Assembly: GCF_008704495.1 (NCBI RefSeq)
Contig: NZ_CP023699.1
Coordinates: 4,960,001 to 5,024,000 of the forward strand
DNA length: 64,000 nt
Direction: 5' to 3'
DNA from: Streptomyces kanamyceticus
GTDB lineage: Bacteria > Actinomycetota > Actinomycetes > Streptomycetales > Streptomycetaceae
The translations under genes and the position numbers were made by a program. This document shows, in pieces, positions 40,272 to 49,209 of the stretch. Position 1 is the first letter of the stretch. Every line of letters starts with the position of its first letter. The notes under the pieces are model-generated. The model was not told where the DNA came from and searched no databases. It worked only from the letters and a program-made list of their open reading frames with translations.

Positions 40272-41939
40272 ATGGGTGAGGTCTTCGCAGGCCGGTACGA
40301 ACTGGTCGATCCGGTCGGACACGGGGGAGTCGGAGCGGTCTGGCGGGCCTGGGACCACCGACGGCACCGGTATGTGGCCGCCAAGGTCCTGCAGCAGAGC
40401 GACGCACACTCGCTCCTGCGGTTCGTACGGGAACAGGCCCTGCGCATCGACCACCCCCATGTACTCGCGCCCGCCAGCTGGGCCGCCGACGACGACAAGG
40501 TCCTGTTCACCATGGACCTGGTCGCCGGCGGCTCGCTGGCCCATGTGATCGGGGACTACGGCCCGCTGCCACCCCGCTTCGCCTGCACGCTCCTCGACCA
40601 GCTCCTCTCCGGCCTCGCCGCGGTCCACGCCGAGGGCGTCGTCCACCGCGACATCAAGCCCGCCAACATCCTGCTCGAGGCCACTGGCGCGGGCCGCCCG
40701 CACCTGCGCCTGTCCGACTTCGGCATCTCGATGCGCAAGGGCGAGCCCCGGCTGACCGAGACCGACTATGTGGTGGGCACGCCCGGCTACTTCGCCCCCG
40801 AGCAGATGATGGGCGCCGAACCGGACTTCCCCGCCGACCTCTTCGCCGTCGGCCTGGTCGCCCTGTATCTCCTCGAAGGTGCCAAGCCGGACGCCAAGGC
40901 GCTGATCGAGCACTTCGCCGAGCACGGCACCCCGCGCGCCCCGCAGGGCATGCCCGAACCGCTCTGGCAGGTCATCGCCACGCTGCTCCAACCGGACCCC
41001 CAGACGCGCTTCCGCACCGCCACGGGCGCGCGCAAGGCCCTGGCATCGGCCGCCGAGATGCTGCCCGAGCCGGGCCCGGACGACGAACTCGTCGAGATCT
41101 TCGACCAACTCGCGCCCCTGCCCACGGGGTTCGGCCCCGACGGTCCCCTCAACTCCGCACCACGGCGCACCCCCGCCCAGGGCTCGGTCCCGGCCCCGAG
41201 CCACGTGCCTCCCGCCCCGGGCCATGCGCCCGCTCCCGTGATCCCTGAGGCGCCCACCACGCCGCCACGCCCGATGGCCGCCCCCGCGCCGCTCCCCACG
41301 TCGACATCGCACCCGGCCTCGGCATCCGGTCCGCCCGTCACATCGGATCGGTCCTTCGGATGGGATCCGTCCCTCACGCCGGGCCCGCGTGCCGTCTCGG
41401 ATCCGCCCACTGGCTCGAATTCGTCCACAGTGCCGGATCCATCCACCGCCTCGGCCCCGTCCACCGCCTCGGATACCGGCAGCTTCCCTCTCCCGCCGCC
41501 CCAGCAGCCGACCGCGCCGCCCTCGCCGTTCACTCCCCCTGCTCCGGTGCCCCCGCAGGCACCCACGCCCGAACCCACGCATGCGACCTCCCCCCATCAG
41601 GCCCACCGCGCCCCGGCCGACGACCCCTCACATGCCGCCGCCGTGACGTCCTCGGTGAATCGCCCCCACGCTCCTACTTATCCATACACCGCTCACGCCG
41701 CTCAGGTTCCGCCTCCGAGCCAGCCAGTTCCGAGCCAGGCGGCCCCGAGCCACGCGGCCCCAAACCAGGCAGCCCCGAGCCAGGTAGCCACTCAACCCCG
41801 CCCCGCGCACGCCCACTCCCACTCCCACTCCCGCGTCCGCCCGCGCCGACCGGGCCCGCCCGCGAAGGTGGCGGTCCCGATGCTGCTGATCGCGCTGGCC
41901 TGCCTCACCGTCGGATTCTGGGCCCTGGCACAGATCTGA
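40272..41939 (+). CDS. Ser/Thr protein kinase with Pro-rich tail and C-terminal membrane helix
   Basis: 555 aa from the ATG at 40272. The kinase domain has the glycine loop GHGGVGAVW, Lys38, HRDIKPAN with Asp127, and SDFG with Asp149. The DFG is followed by a TPGYFAPEQ activation-loop end. About 250 residues of Pro/Ser/Thr/Ala-rich disorder follow, ending in Arg/Pro and one helix (VAVPMLLIALACLTVGFWALAQI). No PASTA repeats are present. The kinase faces the cytoplasm, tail-anchored. Its partner may be the XRE protein encoded just before it. Confidence 0.88.
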   Translation: MGEVFAGRYELVDPVGHGGVGAVWRAWDHRRHRYVAAKVLQQSDAHSLLRFVREQALRIDHPHVLAPASWAADDDKVLFTMDLVAGGSLAHVIGDYGPLPPRFACTLLDQLLSGLAAVHAEGVVHRDIKPANILLEATGAGRPHLRLSDFGISMRKGEPRLTETDYVVGTPGYFAPEQMMGAEPDFPADLFAVGLVALYLLEGAKPDAKALIEHFAEHGTPRAPQGMPEPLWQVIATLLQPDPQTRFRTATGARKALASAAEMLPEPGPDDELVEIFDQLAPLPTGFGPDGPLNSAPRRTPAQGSVPAPSHVPPAPGHAPAPVIPEAPTTPPRPMAAPAPLPTSTSHPASASGPPVTSDRSFGWDPSLTPGPRAVSDPPTGSNSSTVPDPSTASAPSTASDTGSFPLPPPQQPTAPPSPFTPPAPVPPQAPTPEPTHATSPHQAHRAPADDPSHAAAVTSSVNRPHAPTYPYTAHAAQVPPPSQPVPSQAAPSHAAPNQAAPSQVATQPRPAHAHSHSHSRVRPRRPGPPAKVAVPMLLIALACLTVGFWALAQI

Positions 41940-41965
41940 CAGGCCGCCGGCGAACCCAGATCCCG

Positions 41966-43429
41966 CTACCAGCCCCGCGGCGGCCCGAACTGCGCCGCAG
42001 GAGCTGCGGACTGGCCCGCTCCCGACACGGCCGAAGCCCTCCGCAGAGCCACGGCCGCCGCCCTCCGCCGCGCGATCAGCGTCCACACACCGAGGATCGC
42101 CAGCAGCCCCACACCGGCCCCGATCCCCCCGGCGGCGACCACCGCCATCACCCGGTCGTCGTACCCGCCCCCACCGGTCGAGGCGGCCGAAGCGTCCGAC
42201 TCCCCACGCCTCGCGGCCTCCGTGTCCCGCTCGGTGACGCTGAACTCGTCGGCGGGCTTCGCCGTTCCGGCGTACGCGGGCCCCGGCCGCGGCGACCCCT
42301 CAACGTTGATCCGCAGCGTCACGTCCAGCGGCGCCCTGCCGAACTTCCGCGCCACGTCAGGGTTCAGATGGACCGACAGGTAGTACCAGCCCGCGAAGCG
42401 CATCGCGGACACCTTGCCCTCGGGGGCGAAACGGTTCTCGTAGGCGACCGGCGGCAGCGACCCCAGGGCCGTCACGTTCTGCTTTCCGTCGTACGCCGTG
42501 TCCGCGTCGTCGACCTGCGCCCGCACCGGATTGGCCAGGGACATGACCAGCGCGGTCGAGACGAACCCCCGGTCCTCGGTGAGGCCCCCGCCGGAACTGC
42601 CGAGCTCGGCACCGACCGAGAGGCTCTGTCCCCAGTCGACCGGAACCCGGTAGAAGCGCGTCTCCCCGGGCTCCAGCCGGTCCCCCCAGACCCCGTTCTC
42701 AAGCCCGCGCGCCTTGTTGAAGCTCGTGCCGCCCTCGCGCGGCTTCCGGGCGCCGGTCGGCGGCTCGGGGGAGGCGGAATCCCATGTCTCCGGAGGCTTC
42801 GTCGTCCCCGCCGTCCGCAGGGCGGGTTCCGAGGCGACGCGCAGCTCCAGGTCCCACTCCTCCTGGGTGGTCTCGGGATCGCTGATCCGCTCGACGAGCA
42901 CGTAGTAAGTGCCCTCCCCTGTACAGCTCTTCTCGTCGGCACCGACCCTCCGGGACGCCGTCGCCGTGATGGGCCGTGCGCTCTCCGACGAGCCGAACCG
43001 CGCCTTCTCCGAGTCCAGGGGACTGCAGTTGTAGCCGTTGGCGTCCTGGACGGACACCTTGAGGCCGTCGGCGTACGAGACCTTCGTGCCGAGCTTCGGG
43101 ACAGCGGTGGCGGAGACGTACGCGTTCTCCTTGGCCTTGAGCTCAAGACGGTAAAAACGCTGTCCCACGCGCGGGAGGGAGCTTTTGTACGTCGCCCCCG
43201 CCACGAGCAGGGGCCCTTCGACGTTGCTCACCGCTCCGTCGACCGCCTCGGCTCCCTCGGCGAAGGCATAGGGGCTCGGCGTCCCCGCGGCGGCGCCCTG
43301 CCCCTCAAGCCCCGCCACCACGCACATCGACATGGCGGCGACCGCGGCCGCCGCCCGACACCTGCCCCGCCGCGCCGCCCGGCCCCCGCCCCCTCGTGCC
43401 GCCCGGCCCTCGGTCAGCCGCCGCCCCAT
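41966..43429 (-). CDS. secreted, C-terminally membrane-anchored surface protein
   Basis: 487 aa from the ATG at 43429. A signal peptide (basic, then CRAAAAVAAMSMCVVAG) is followed by ~390 residues outside the cell, largely beta-type with two similar-looking halves; YRLELKAKENAYVSATAV and YRVPVDWGQSLSVGAEL both resemble pre-peptidase-like beta modules. The C-terminal helix VMAVVAAGGIGAGVGLLAILGVWTLI and an Arg/Ala-rich tail end the protein. It converges on the kinase gene with 26 bases between stops. Its role is unknown. Confidence 0.7.
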   Translation of the reverse strand: MGRRLTEGRAARGGGGRAARRGRCRAAAAVAAMSMCVVAGLEGQGAAAGTPSPYAFAEGAEAVDGAVSNVEGPLLVAGATYKSSLPRVGQRFYRLELKAKENAYVSATAVPKLGTKVSYADGLKVSVQDANGYNCSPLDSEKARFGSSESARPITATASRRVGADEKSCTGEGTYYVLVERISDPETTQEEWDLELRVASEPALRTAGTTKPPETWDSASPEPPTGARKPREGGTSFNKARGLENGVWGDRLEPGETRFYRVPVDWGQSLSVGAELGSSGGGLTEDRGFVSTALVMSLANPVRAQVDDADTAYDGKQNVTALGSLPPVAYENRFAPEGKVSAMRFAGWYYLSVHLNPDVARKFGRAPLDVTLRINVEGSPRPGPAYAGTAKPADEFSVTERDTEAARRGESDASAASTGGGGYDDRVMAVVAAGGIGAGVGLLAILGVWTLIARRRAAAVALRRASAVSGAGQSAAPAAQFGPPRGW

Positions 43430-43618
43430 CACGCGCCACCCCTCGTCGTGAACCCAGCCGTCCCACCCATCCCGACCGTCCTGCCCGCGCGACGCCGCGG
43501 AAACACCACCACGAACCCGCCTTCGGCGGCCCCGCCCCACCCCTGACGTTCGCTTACGCAATCAACTCGTTCACACGAGCGAATATCGCGGGCACATGCG
43601 GCCGGTCCGGGCAACACG

Positions 43619-43647
43619 AAGCCCCGGCCGCAAAGCGACCGGGGCTT
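43619..43647 (-). terminator. terminator downstream of DLW-39 gene
   Basis: AAGCCCCGG (43619-43627) pairs with CCGGGGCTT (43639-43647) around an 11-base loop. Confidence 0.65.
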
Positions 43648-43669
43648 GTGAAGTGACTGTTGTCGATGC

Positions 43670-43798
43670 TCACGAACCCGTGGGCACGGAGTCAGTCGCC
43701 TCCGTCCACAGATCCTGCTCGGCGCGATCCGCCTGGATCTGGCGGTACACGAGGAGCCCGCCGATGGCGGCCAGTGCGACCAGGAGAAGCTTCTTCAC
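43670..43798 (-). CDS. DLW-39 family small membrane protein
   Basis: 42 aa from a GTG at 43798. MKKLLLVALAAIGGLLVYRQ is a short membrane helix, followed by IQADRAEQDLWTEATD with the AEQDLW motif that names this actinobacterial family. The gene is conserved between the kinase module and gyrA in Streptomyces. The function is unknown. A 22-base palindrome lies in its promoter. Confidence 0.85.
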   Translation of the reverse strand: MKKLLLVALAAIGGLLVYRQIQADRAEQDLWTEATDSVPTGS

Positions 43799-44110
43799 CG
43801 TGCGACCTCGTCTTTCCTTGACGTAGGGGACTTCTGGCGCCCGACTATACACACCGATCGATATCGATCGGTGACCTGGATCCACCCCAACTACCGCCCC
43901 CCGCGCAGCAGTCGAACCGGATGCCGCCGCTCCCAGCGGATCCCGTCCATTGTGACTTTCGCCGCTCTTGCCCCTTCTCGGGGCCCTTGGGGCCATCCGG
44001 GTGGTGTTCATCTGAACATCGACGCGGCGCGTGCGTCGGTCCACCACTCTCGGCCCCGCATACACATCATGAGGAAAGTACGCAAATCGCCCAACCTGAA
44101 TTGAGGGGCC
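43799..44110. other. intergenic region with a 22-base palindrome (43852-43873)
   Basis: CACCGATCGA-TA-TCGATCGGTG is a perfect inverted repeat. On the minus strand TATAGT (43849-43844) lies just downstream of it and could be the -10 of the DLW-39 gene, so a protein bound at the palindrome would cover the -35 position. I see no gene in the rest of the interval. Confidence 0.65.
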
Positions 44111-44440
44111 ATGACCGGCACCAAGGCCATGAAGCTGTGGACCACGATCGTCACCGCCTTGCTCGCGCTGTTCGCCGCGCTGGGACTCACCACGACGGCC
44201 ACCGCGGCCACGGCGGTACAGGACACCACGAACGCACGCACCGCCACGGTGTGTGCACCCGCACCGGCCATGGCCCACTGGACGATGGCGTACGAACGGT
44301 CCTTGCCCCCGACGATGAAGCAGCGCATCCGCGCCGAGGCCCATGGATCGTCACCCAGCTGCCGGCACCTGCCCACGACGGACACGGAAGCCGAGGCTGA
44401 GACCGCCGCGCAGGAACCCGCACTCGCCGCGGAGCCGTAG
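44111..44440 (+). CDS. small secreted protein
   Basis: 109 aa with a signal peptide (MKLWTTIVTALLALFAALGLTTTATA) starting at residue 7. The mature part of ~75 residues is Ala/Thr/Pro-rich with two Cys (TVCAPAPAMAHW and SSPSCRHLP), probably one disulfide. An ATG at 44129 is an alternative start. It may belong to a Streptomyces domain-of-unknown-function family. The role is unknown. A terminator follows at 44488-44524. Confidence 0.6.
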   Translation: MTGTKAMKLWTTIVTALLALFAALGLTTTATAATAVQDTTNARTATVCAPAPAMAHWTMAYERSLPPTMKQRIRAEAHGSSPSCRHLPTTDTEAEAETAAQEPALAAEP

Positions 44441-44487
44441 TCACCACGGTGTCACCGGGCTCACCGCCCGCGCGCAACCAAGACTCC

Positions 44488-44524
44488 GAAGACCCCCGGC
44501 CCGCCCTACGGACCGGGGGTCTTC
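44488..44524. terminator. bidirectional terminator
   Basis: GAAGACCCCCGG (44488-44499) pairs perfectly with CCGGGGGTCTTC (44513-44524), between the convergent secreted-protein and STAS genes. Confidence 0.75.
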
Positions 44525-44536
44525 GCACGTCCGCTC

Positions 44537-44893
44537 CTACACCGCGACCTCCAGAAGCCGCCGCACGGCCCGCGACGTGTTCACCAGTCGCAGCCGCCGC
44601 CCCCGCAGCGACCAGAAATCGAGCACAAGGAAGAGCCCGGAATCGCAGAAGGTGACACGGGAGGTGTCCAACGTCAGACCGGTGTACCCCTGGGCGGCTG
44701 CCGACGCGAGCATCACGCGCAACGGACCGGCACTGTAGTGGTCGATCTCGCCCACGAGCTGGAGGGCCAGGGTGTCGCCGATCCTGACGCAGGAGAGGAC
44801 GACTATGTCGCAGGGCGCGGCGTCAGCGCCCCTGCCCAGATCGGTGCGGCCGGAAGTGACGGTCAGTATCGGGCTGGTGGTTGAAGTACTCAC
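44537..44893 (-). CDS. STAS-domain anti-sigma factor antagonist
   Basis: 118 aa from a GTG at 44893. The STAS fold shows LALQLVGEIDHYSAGPLRVMLA and the phosphorylation loop TLDTSRVTFCDSGLFLVLDFW, where the Ser in CDSG is the likely phosphoacceptor. Such proteins bind anti-sigma kinases and free a SigF/SigB-type sigma factor. No kinase or sigma gene is adjacent, so the partner is encoded elsewhere. Confidence 0.88.
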   Translation of the reverse strand: MSTSTTSPILTVTSGRTDLGRGADAAPCDIVVLSCVRIGDTLALQLVGEIDHYSAGPLRVMLASAAAQGYTGLTLDTSRVTFCDSGLFLVLDFWSLRGRRLRLVNTSRAVRRLLEVAV

Positions 44894-45043
44894 GCCCCAC
44901 CAACATCAACTCCACCCCACCAGGAAACGAGCAGATACCCCGCTTCACCCCTGTGAGCAGCACAGATCGCCGCTCCGGGGGACGGACACACGAAGAAGGC
45001 CGGTGAATCTTCCGATCCACCGGCCTTCTCGGCGTTACGCCAC

Positions 45044-45059
45044 TGTGGGGCTGACAGGA
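45044..45059. repeat. imperfect copy of the tRNA-Ile 3' end (att-like, left boundary)
   Basis: TGTGGGGCTGACAGGA matches TGTGGGGCTAACAGGA at 60780-60795, which is the 3' end of tRNA-Ile plus one base, at 15 of 16 positions. At both places a hairpin beginning AGAAGGC ends 14-16 bases before the repeat. This is the arrangement expected when an element integrates into the 3' end of a tRNA gene. Similarity stops after 16 bases. Confidence 0.5.
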
Positions 45060-45267
45060 CTCATCGAAGACTCCCAGTCTTGCCTGCCATCTCACTTGCG
45101 CTGGGAGCCTCGCCCCGGGCGAACAGAAGCACCGAGCCTCGTGAACTCTGCTACGCCGCGTGCCGTCTCGGCGGTGATGGCCCAGCGTTCGTGGTCCCTA
45201 AGAGGTCATGTCCTCCAGCCCTCTTGAGAAGTTGCCAAGGCCATGACGCGCGCGCCTCCCCAGCTCA

Positions 45268-45281
45268 TCAAGACCTCTTGA
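45268..45281. promoter_or_regulatory. palindrome upstream of GntR gene
   Basis: TCAAGACCTCTTGA is a perfect palindrome. Its right part lies in CTCTTGAG (45275-45282), which recurs at 45221-45228. Both copies lie 45-110 bases before the GntR start and may be autoregulatory operators. Confidence 0.5.
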
Positions 45282-45327
45282 GGAGTCGTATCCTGAACCG
45301 CGTCGAACGACGGGACGGTGCGCAGCG

Positions 45328-46116
45328 ATGGCGAAGGCCTACGAGACGATCGCGGACAAGCTTCGCGAGCAGATCCGCGCGGGTCAGTTCAGGCCTGGCG
45401 ACCGCTTGCCGTCCGAGGCGGACCTCATCGAGAGCAGCGGCCGCAGCGGGCCGACCGTCCAACAGGCCCTGCGTGTCCTCCAGGCAGAGGGGCTGATCGA
45501 GAAGCGGCACGGCGTAGGAACCTTCGTTCGCCGGCCCCGCACACTCGTACAGCGCGACAACGCACGGCACCAGTGGGAGAAGAGCCGCGCTCACGAGCCA
45601 GAGACGAAGCGGCTGGAAACGGGCTCGACCGAGCACGACACCGGCCTGGAGGTCAACGACCTCGTCTTCCACGCCTCGTACCGCGAGACCGAGGCGCCCA
45701 AGGAGATCAGCGACGCCATGGGGGTCGCCGAAGGCACGCCGCTCGTGGAACGCAGCTACCGAACCCGGTACGGCGCCGAGCGCTCGCCCTTCACCTTGGT
45801 GACCTCGTACCTGGTCCGGAGCCTCGTCGAGTCCAACCCCGACCTCCTGGACGACACGAAGGAACCGTGGCCGGGCGGCACCATGAACCAGCTCTCCACG
45901 GTCGGCATCGAGATCGATCGGGTGGAGGAGCGCGTCACGGCTCGTCCTCCGGCATCCGAGGAAGCCGAGGAACTCGGCCTACCGCCCGGCACCGCGGTCC
46001 TCGTGCTCCGCAAGACCTCGTACGACATCGAGGGCCGGGCCGTCGAGATGTCCGACGTGATCTTGCCCGGCGACCGTACGGAAATGCTCTTCACGACTCA
46101 CTTGGAAAGGTGGTGA
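45328..46116 (+). CDS. GntR-family regulator with UTRA ligand domain
   Basis: 262 aa. The winged helix-turn-helix is AYETIADKLREQIRAGQFRPGDRLPSEADLIESSGRSGPTVQQALRVLQAEGLIEKRHGVGTFV (residues 4-68). The UTRA domain (from ~100) ends with AVLVLRKTSYDIEGRAVEMSDVILPGDRTEM. HutC/KorSA-type regulators like this are common on actinomycete integrative elements. It lies three bases upstream of the glycosyltransferase start, so the two form an operon. Confidence 0.9.
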   Translation: MAKAYETIADKLREQIRAGQFRPGDRLPSEADLIESSGRSGPTVQQALRVLQAEGLIEKRHGVGTFVRRPRTLVQRDNARHQWEKSRAHEPETKRLETGSTEHDTGLEVNDLVFHASYRETEAPKEISDAMGVAEGTPLVERSYRTRYGAERSPFTLVTSYLVRSLVESNPDLLDDTKEPWPGGTMNQLSTVGIEIDRVEERVTARPPASEEAEELGLPPGTAVLVLRKTSYDIEGRAVEMSDVILPGDRTEMLFTTHLERW

Positions 46117-46119
46117 GCC

Positions 46120-46881
46120 GTGAGCCGGCGCATCATCATCGTCACGGCCGTTCACACACCGTCGGCGCGCTTCCTGCCCGACGCGTACAAGTCCCTCTGC
46201 GAGCAGGAGTTGCCCGAGGGCTGGGAGTGGCACTGGCTGATCCAGGAGGACGGGACGACCGACCAGGTCGCGCCCCACGTCCCCGCCGACGACCGGATCA
46301 CGTTCAAGCAGGGACGCCCGGGAGGCCCCGGGGTCGCTCGAACCATCGCTCTGGCTGGCGCGGACGGCGAGTACGTCAAGGTCCTGGACGCCGACGACCA
46401 GCTCGCGCCCGGCGCGCTGGCCCGCGACCTCGCAGCCCTCGAAGTCGACCGATCCATCGGCTGGGCGACGTCACGCGTACTCGATCTACTCCCCGACGGA
46501 TCCACTGTCGGTTTCCCCGGTGACCCCGAGCACGGCCCTGTCGAGCGCAAGGAAGTGCTCGACTACTGGGCGTCCCACGACTACCGCGCGCAGGTCCACC
46601 CGGCGACACTCTTTGTCCGCCGCGATCTCCTCGTGGCCCTGGGCGGTTGGATGGCGCTGCCCGCGTCCGAGGACACGGGCCTCCTGCTCGCCCTGAACTC
46701 GACCTCCCGCGGCTGGTTCTCGTCCGAGGTCGGCTTGCTCTACCGCAAGTGGGAAGGCCAGGCGACCGGCCAGGCCGCGCACGTCGACACGGCGGAACGC
46801 GACGCGCGCATGGCCATCGTCGAAGCCAGGGCGCGGGCACTGGGCCACTTCCAGTGGCGCTACCCCATCAGCACTGATTGA
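46120..46881 (+). CDS. family 2 glycosyltransferase
   Basis: 253 aa from a GTG at 46120. IIIVTAVHTPSARFLPDAYKSLCEQ opens a GT-A fold, WLIQEDGTTDQV follows, and EYVKVLDADDQLAPGAL carries the acidic nucleotide-sugar-binding motif (Asp90-Asp93). The C-terminal part lacks membrane helices, so it is a cytosolic transferase. It is coupled with the GntR gene. The acceptor is unknown; the FkbM methyltransferase gene on the opposite strand suggests glycan synthesis, which is inference. Confidence 0.85.
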   Translation: MSRRIIIVTAVHTPSARFLPDAYKSLCEQELPEGWEWHWLIQEDGTTDQVAPHVPADDRITFKQGRPGGPGVARTIALAGADGEYVKVLDADDQLAPGALARDLAALEVDRSIGWATSRVLDLLPDGSTVGFPGDPEHGPVERKEVLDYWASHDYRAQVHPATLFVRRDLLVALGGWMALPASEDTGLLLALNSTSRGWFSSEVGLLYRKWEGQATGQAAHVDTAERDARMAIVEARARALGHFQWRYPISTD

Positions 46882-46955
46882 CCGGAACCTCGTAGACGAT
46901 CTCAACCCGACAGCGACCCGGACGACGAGGATGGCCCTCAGCTTCCGGCATCGAC

Positions 46956-47876
46956 TCAAGCGAGCGATTCGGCATCCACACGCGAGAAGACCAAGTCGGT
47001 CTCGCCCACTACCGGCCCCCTCCACCGCACAGCGGCCGACGGATGCCGCATGGCCCGCGGGTAGCCCTCGGGCCCGTAGTCGTTGACGAGCCGGTAGGTG
47101 TGGAAGCCGTGCTCACGCATGATGTCCAGCAGCTCGTCGACCGAATCCCCGAGTTGGGACATGCGATCGGGCGTGACCTCCACGGCGATCTCCACGTCAG
47201 GGCGAAGCTGCTCCAAGAGGGCCTTCATCCCTCGGACGACCCCTCCCTCCGCTCCCTCTACATCGATCTTGATGACACGCGCCCTGGCGACCTCGTCGGA
47301 GTCCAGGAGCTCCGACAGCGGGAGCGCCTCCATCTCGAAGGTGGACTCGGCAGGACCGTCGTAGGGGACTATCGAGTTCGCGCCCATGTTGTTGGAGCTG
47401 GCGAGGATGAACGTCAGCGTCTTCCGGCTGTCCGACACAGCGGCGTTGACCGCGCGGATGTTGTCGCAGCCGTTGAGCTCGGCGTGCTGCGTCAGGCGGT
47501 GATGGAAGGTCGGGGACGCCTCAATGGCCACGACCCGGCCCGTACTACCCACGAGCCGAGAGCCCAGGACGGCAAAGACCCCCACGTTGGCGCCGATGTC
47601 CACCAGCACGTCACCAGCGCTCAAACGGCTCTGCAGCCACCGCGTCATGCCCGGCTCCCAGCCTCCGAAGAGGTACAGGTAGCGCTGGATCAGGTCCTGG
47701 GTGTCGACCGCGAACCTGGCACCGAACTCCACGTCGACGACCCTCCGACGAGGGTGATCCCGGAGATGGGGATTCAGGAAGCGGGCGGCGAGCGCGCTCT
47801 TGAACAGCTCGCCGGGGGCCCGTCGTACATAGGCACGCCCAAGCGTGACCAGGGCCTCCGTCGTGGGGTTGCTCAT
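46956..47876 (-). CDS. FkbM-family SAM-dependent methyltransferase
   Basis: 306 aa with GGAGAGG before the ATG at 47876. The SAM motif is GDVLVDIGANVGVFAVLGSRLVG, then VVAIEASPTFHHRL; IKIDVEGAEGGVVRGMKALL and VEVTPDRM are FkbM features. These enzymes O-methylate sugars or polyketides. It converges on the glycosyltransferase gene, and glycan decoration is a plausible shared role. Confidence 0.88.
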   Translation of the reverse strand: MSNPTTEALVTLGRAYVRRAPGELFKSALAARFLNPHLRDHPRRRVVDVEFGARFAVDTQDLIQRYLYLFGGWEPGMTRWLQSRLSAGDVLVDIGANVGVFAVLGSRLVGSTGRVVAIEASPTFHHRLTQHAELNGCDNIRAVNAAVSDSRKTLTFILASSNNMGANSIVPYDGPAESTFEMEALPLSELLDSDEVARARVIKIDVEGAEGGVVRGMKALLEQLRPDVEIAVEVTPDRMSQLGDSVDELLDIMREHGFHTYRLVNDYGPEGYPRAMRHPSAAVRWRGPVVGETDLVFSRVDAESLA

Positions 47877-47913
47877 CCGATCACCTCTCCGTCAGGGAAC
47901 AGGCGAACCATAA

Positions 47914-47939
47914 CGCTGGGGGCGGTGACGCCCCCAGCG
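47914..47939. terminator. terminator downstream of the amidohydrolase gene
   Basis: CGCTGGGGGC (47914-47923) pairs with GCCCCCAGCG (47930-47939) around 6 bases. Confidence 0.65.
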
Positions 47940-47991
47940 ATCAGCTATGAGCGGTGAGCGATGGCCGGTTCCAGGCGACCGGAGAGGCTGC

Positions 47992-49209
47992 TCAGTCCTG
48001 GTCGAACGGCAGGTCGAGCATGCGAATGGCGTTGCCACGGAGCAACTTGTACGCGACGTCTTCAGGCAGCCCGCCCACGTGCTCCTGTGCCACCTGCTTC
48101 GTGTGCGGCCACGTCGAGTCGACGTGCGGATAGTCCGTCTCGAAGGTCGCGTTGTTCACGCCCACGGTCTCGATCGAATCGACGCCGTGCTTGTCGCGGA
48201 AGAAGCAGCAGAACATCTGCCGGTAGTAGTACGTGGAGGGCGGCTCGGGGATCAGGTCCTTCACCCCGCCCCACGCCCGGTGCTCCTCCCACACGTCGTC
48301 GGCGCGCTCCAGGGCGTAGGGGATCCAGCCCATCTGCCCTTCGCTGTACGCGAGTTTCAGCCGCGGGAACTTCACCAGGACGCCGGAGAACAGGAAGTCC
48401 ATCATCGACGCCATGGCGTTGTTGAAGGACAGCGCCGCCTGGACGGCGGGCGGGGCGTCGGGAGACGCGGCGGGCATCTGCGACGAGGACCCGATGTGCA
48501 TGTTCACGACCGTGCCGGTCTCCTCGCAGGCCGCGAAGAACGGGTCCCAATAACCGGAGTGGATCGAGGGCAGCCCCAAATACGTCGGAATCTCGGAGAA
48601 GGTCACCGCCCGCACCCCACGAGCGGCGTTGCGCTTGATCTCAGCGACCGCGAGATCGATGTCCCACAGCGGGATCAGGCAGAGCGGGATCAGCCGACCA
48701 CCGCTGTCGCCGCACCACTCCTCGACCATCCAGTCGTTGTAGGCCCGGACGCAGGCCAGGCCCACCTCCTTGTCCTTGGCCTCGGCGAAGGTCTGCCCAC
48801 AGAAGCGCGGGAACGTGGGGAAGCAGAGCGAGGCCTCGACGTGGTTGAGATCCATGTCCTCGAGCCGCGCCTTGGGGTCCCAGCAGCCGCGCCGCATCTG
48901 CTCTCGGGTGATGCCGTCGAGGGTCATCTCGTCGCGGGAGAAGCCGACGGCCGCGATGATGCGCTTGTACGGGAAGATCTCGCCCTCGTACTCCCACCAG
49001 TCGGTGGTCTGGCCGTCCGGATCCGTCGTGAACTTGTACTTCCCGCCGACGTACGCGAGCTCGCCGATACCTGCGGTGAAGGGCTTCGGCCCACGGTCGC
49101 GGTACTTGCTCGGGAGCCACTTCTCGAAGAGGTGCGCGGGCTCGATCACGTGGTCGTCCACGCTGATGACCCGGGGGAGTTCCTTGGTGCCGACCTCGCT
49201 GTTGACCAC
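47992..49209 (-). CDS. amidohydrolase_2 family (ACMSD-like) metal enzyme
   Basis: 405 aa from a GTG at 49209, with GGGGG seven bases upstream; a TTG at 49248 would add 13 residues. The TIM-barrel metal motif is VISVDDHVIEPAHLF, with VNMHIGSSS and NATFETDYPHVDSTWPH supplying a further His and Asp. Such proteins are decarboxylases or hydrolases in catabolic pathways and are often found with acyl-CoA or steroid-degradation genes. A TGACG-N3-CGTCA site is shared with the acyl-CoA dehydrogenase at 5.4 kb. The substrate is unknown. Confidence 0.85.
   Translation of the reverse strand: MVNSEVGTKELPRVISVDDHVIEPAHLFEKWLPSKYRDRGPKPFTAGIGELAYVGGKYKFTTDPDGQTTDWWEYEGEIFPYKRIIAAVGFSRDEMTLDGITREQMRRGCWDPKARLEDMDLNHVEASLCFPTFPRFCGQTFAEAKDKEVGLACVRAYNDWMVEEWCGDSGGRLIPLCLIPLWDIDLAVAEIKRNAARGVRAVTFSEIPTYLGLPSIHSGYWDPFFAACEETGTVVNMHIGSSSQMPAASPDAPPAVQAALSFNNAMASMMDFLFSGVLVKFPRLKLAYSEGQMGWIPYALERADDVWEEHRAWGGVKDLIPEPPSTYYYRQMFCCFFRDKHGVDSIETVGVNNATFETDYPHVDSTWPHTKQVAQEHVGGLPEDVAYKLLRGNAIRMLDLPFDQD

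Larger units (their letters stand above)
44894..45327. other. intergenic region: terminator, tRNA-like repeat and GntR operators
   Basis: The interval holds a 12-bp hairpin (44994-45005 with 45018-45029), then the tRNA-Ile-like repeat at 45044-45059, then CTCTTGAG repeats in front of the GntR gene. Sequence character changes from conserved core to accessory here. No gene is supported. Confidence 0.6.

Noticed and set aside
41360..43546. 728-codon plus-strand frame over the surface-protein gene
   Set aside because: It is Arg/Pro-rich and antisense to a protein with signal peptide and membrane anchor.
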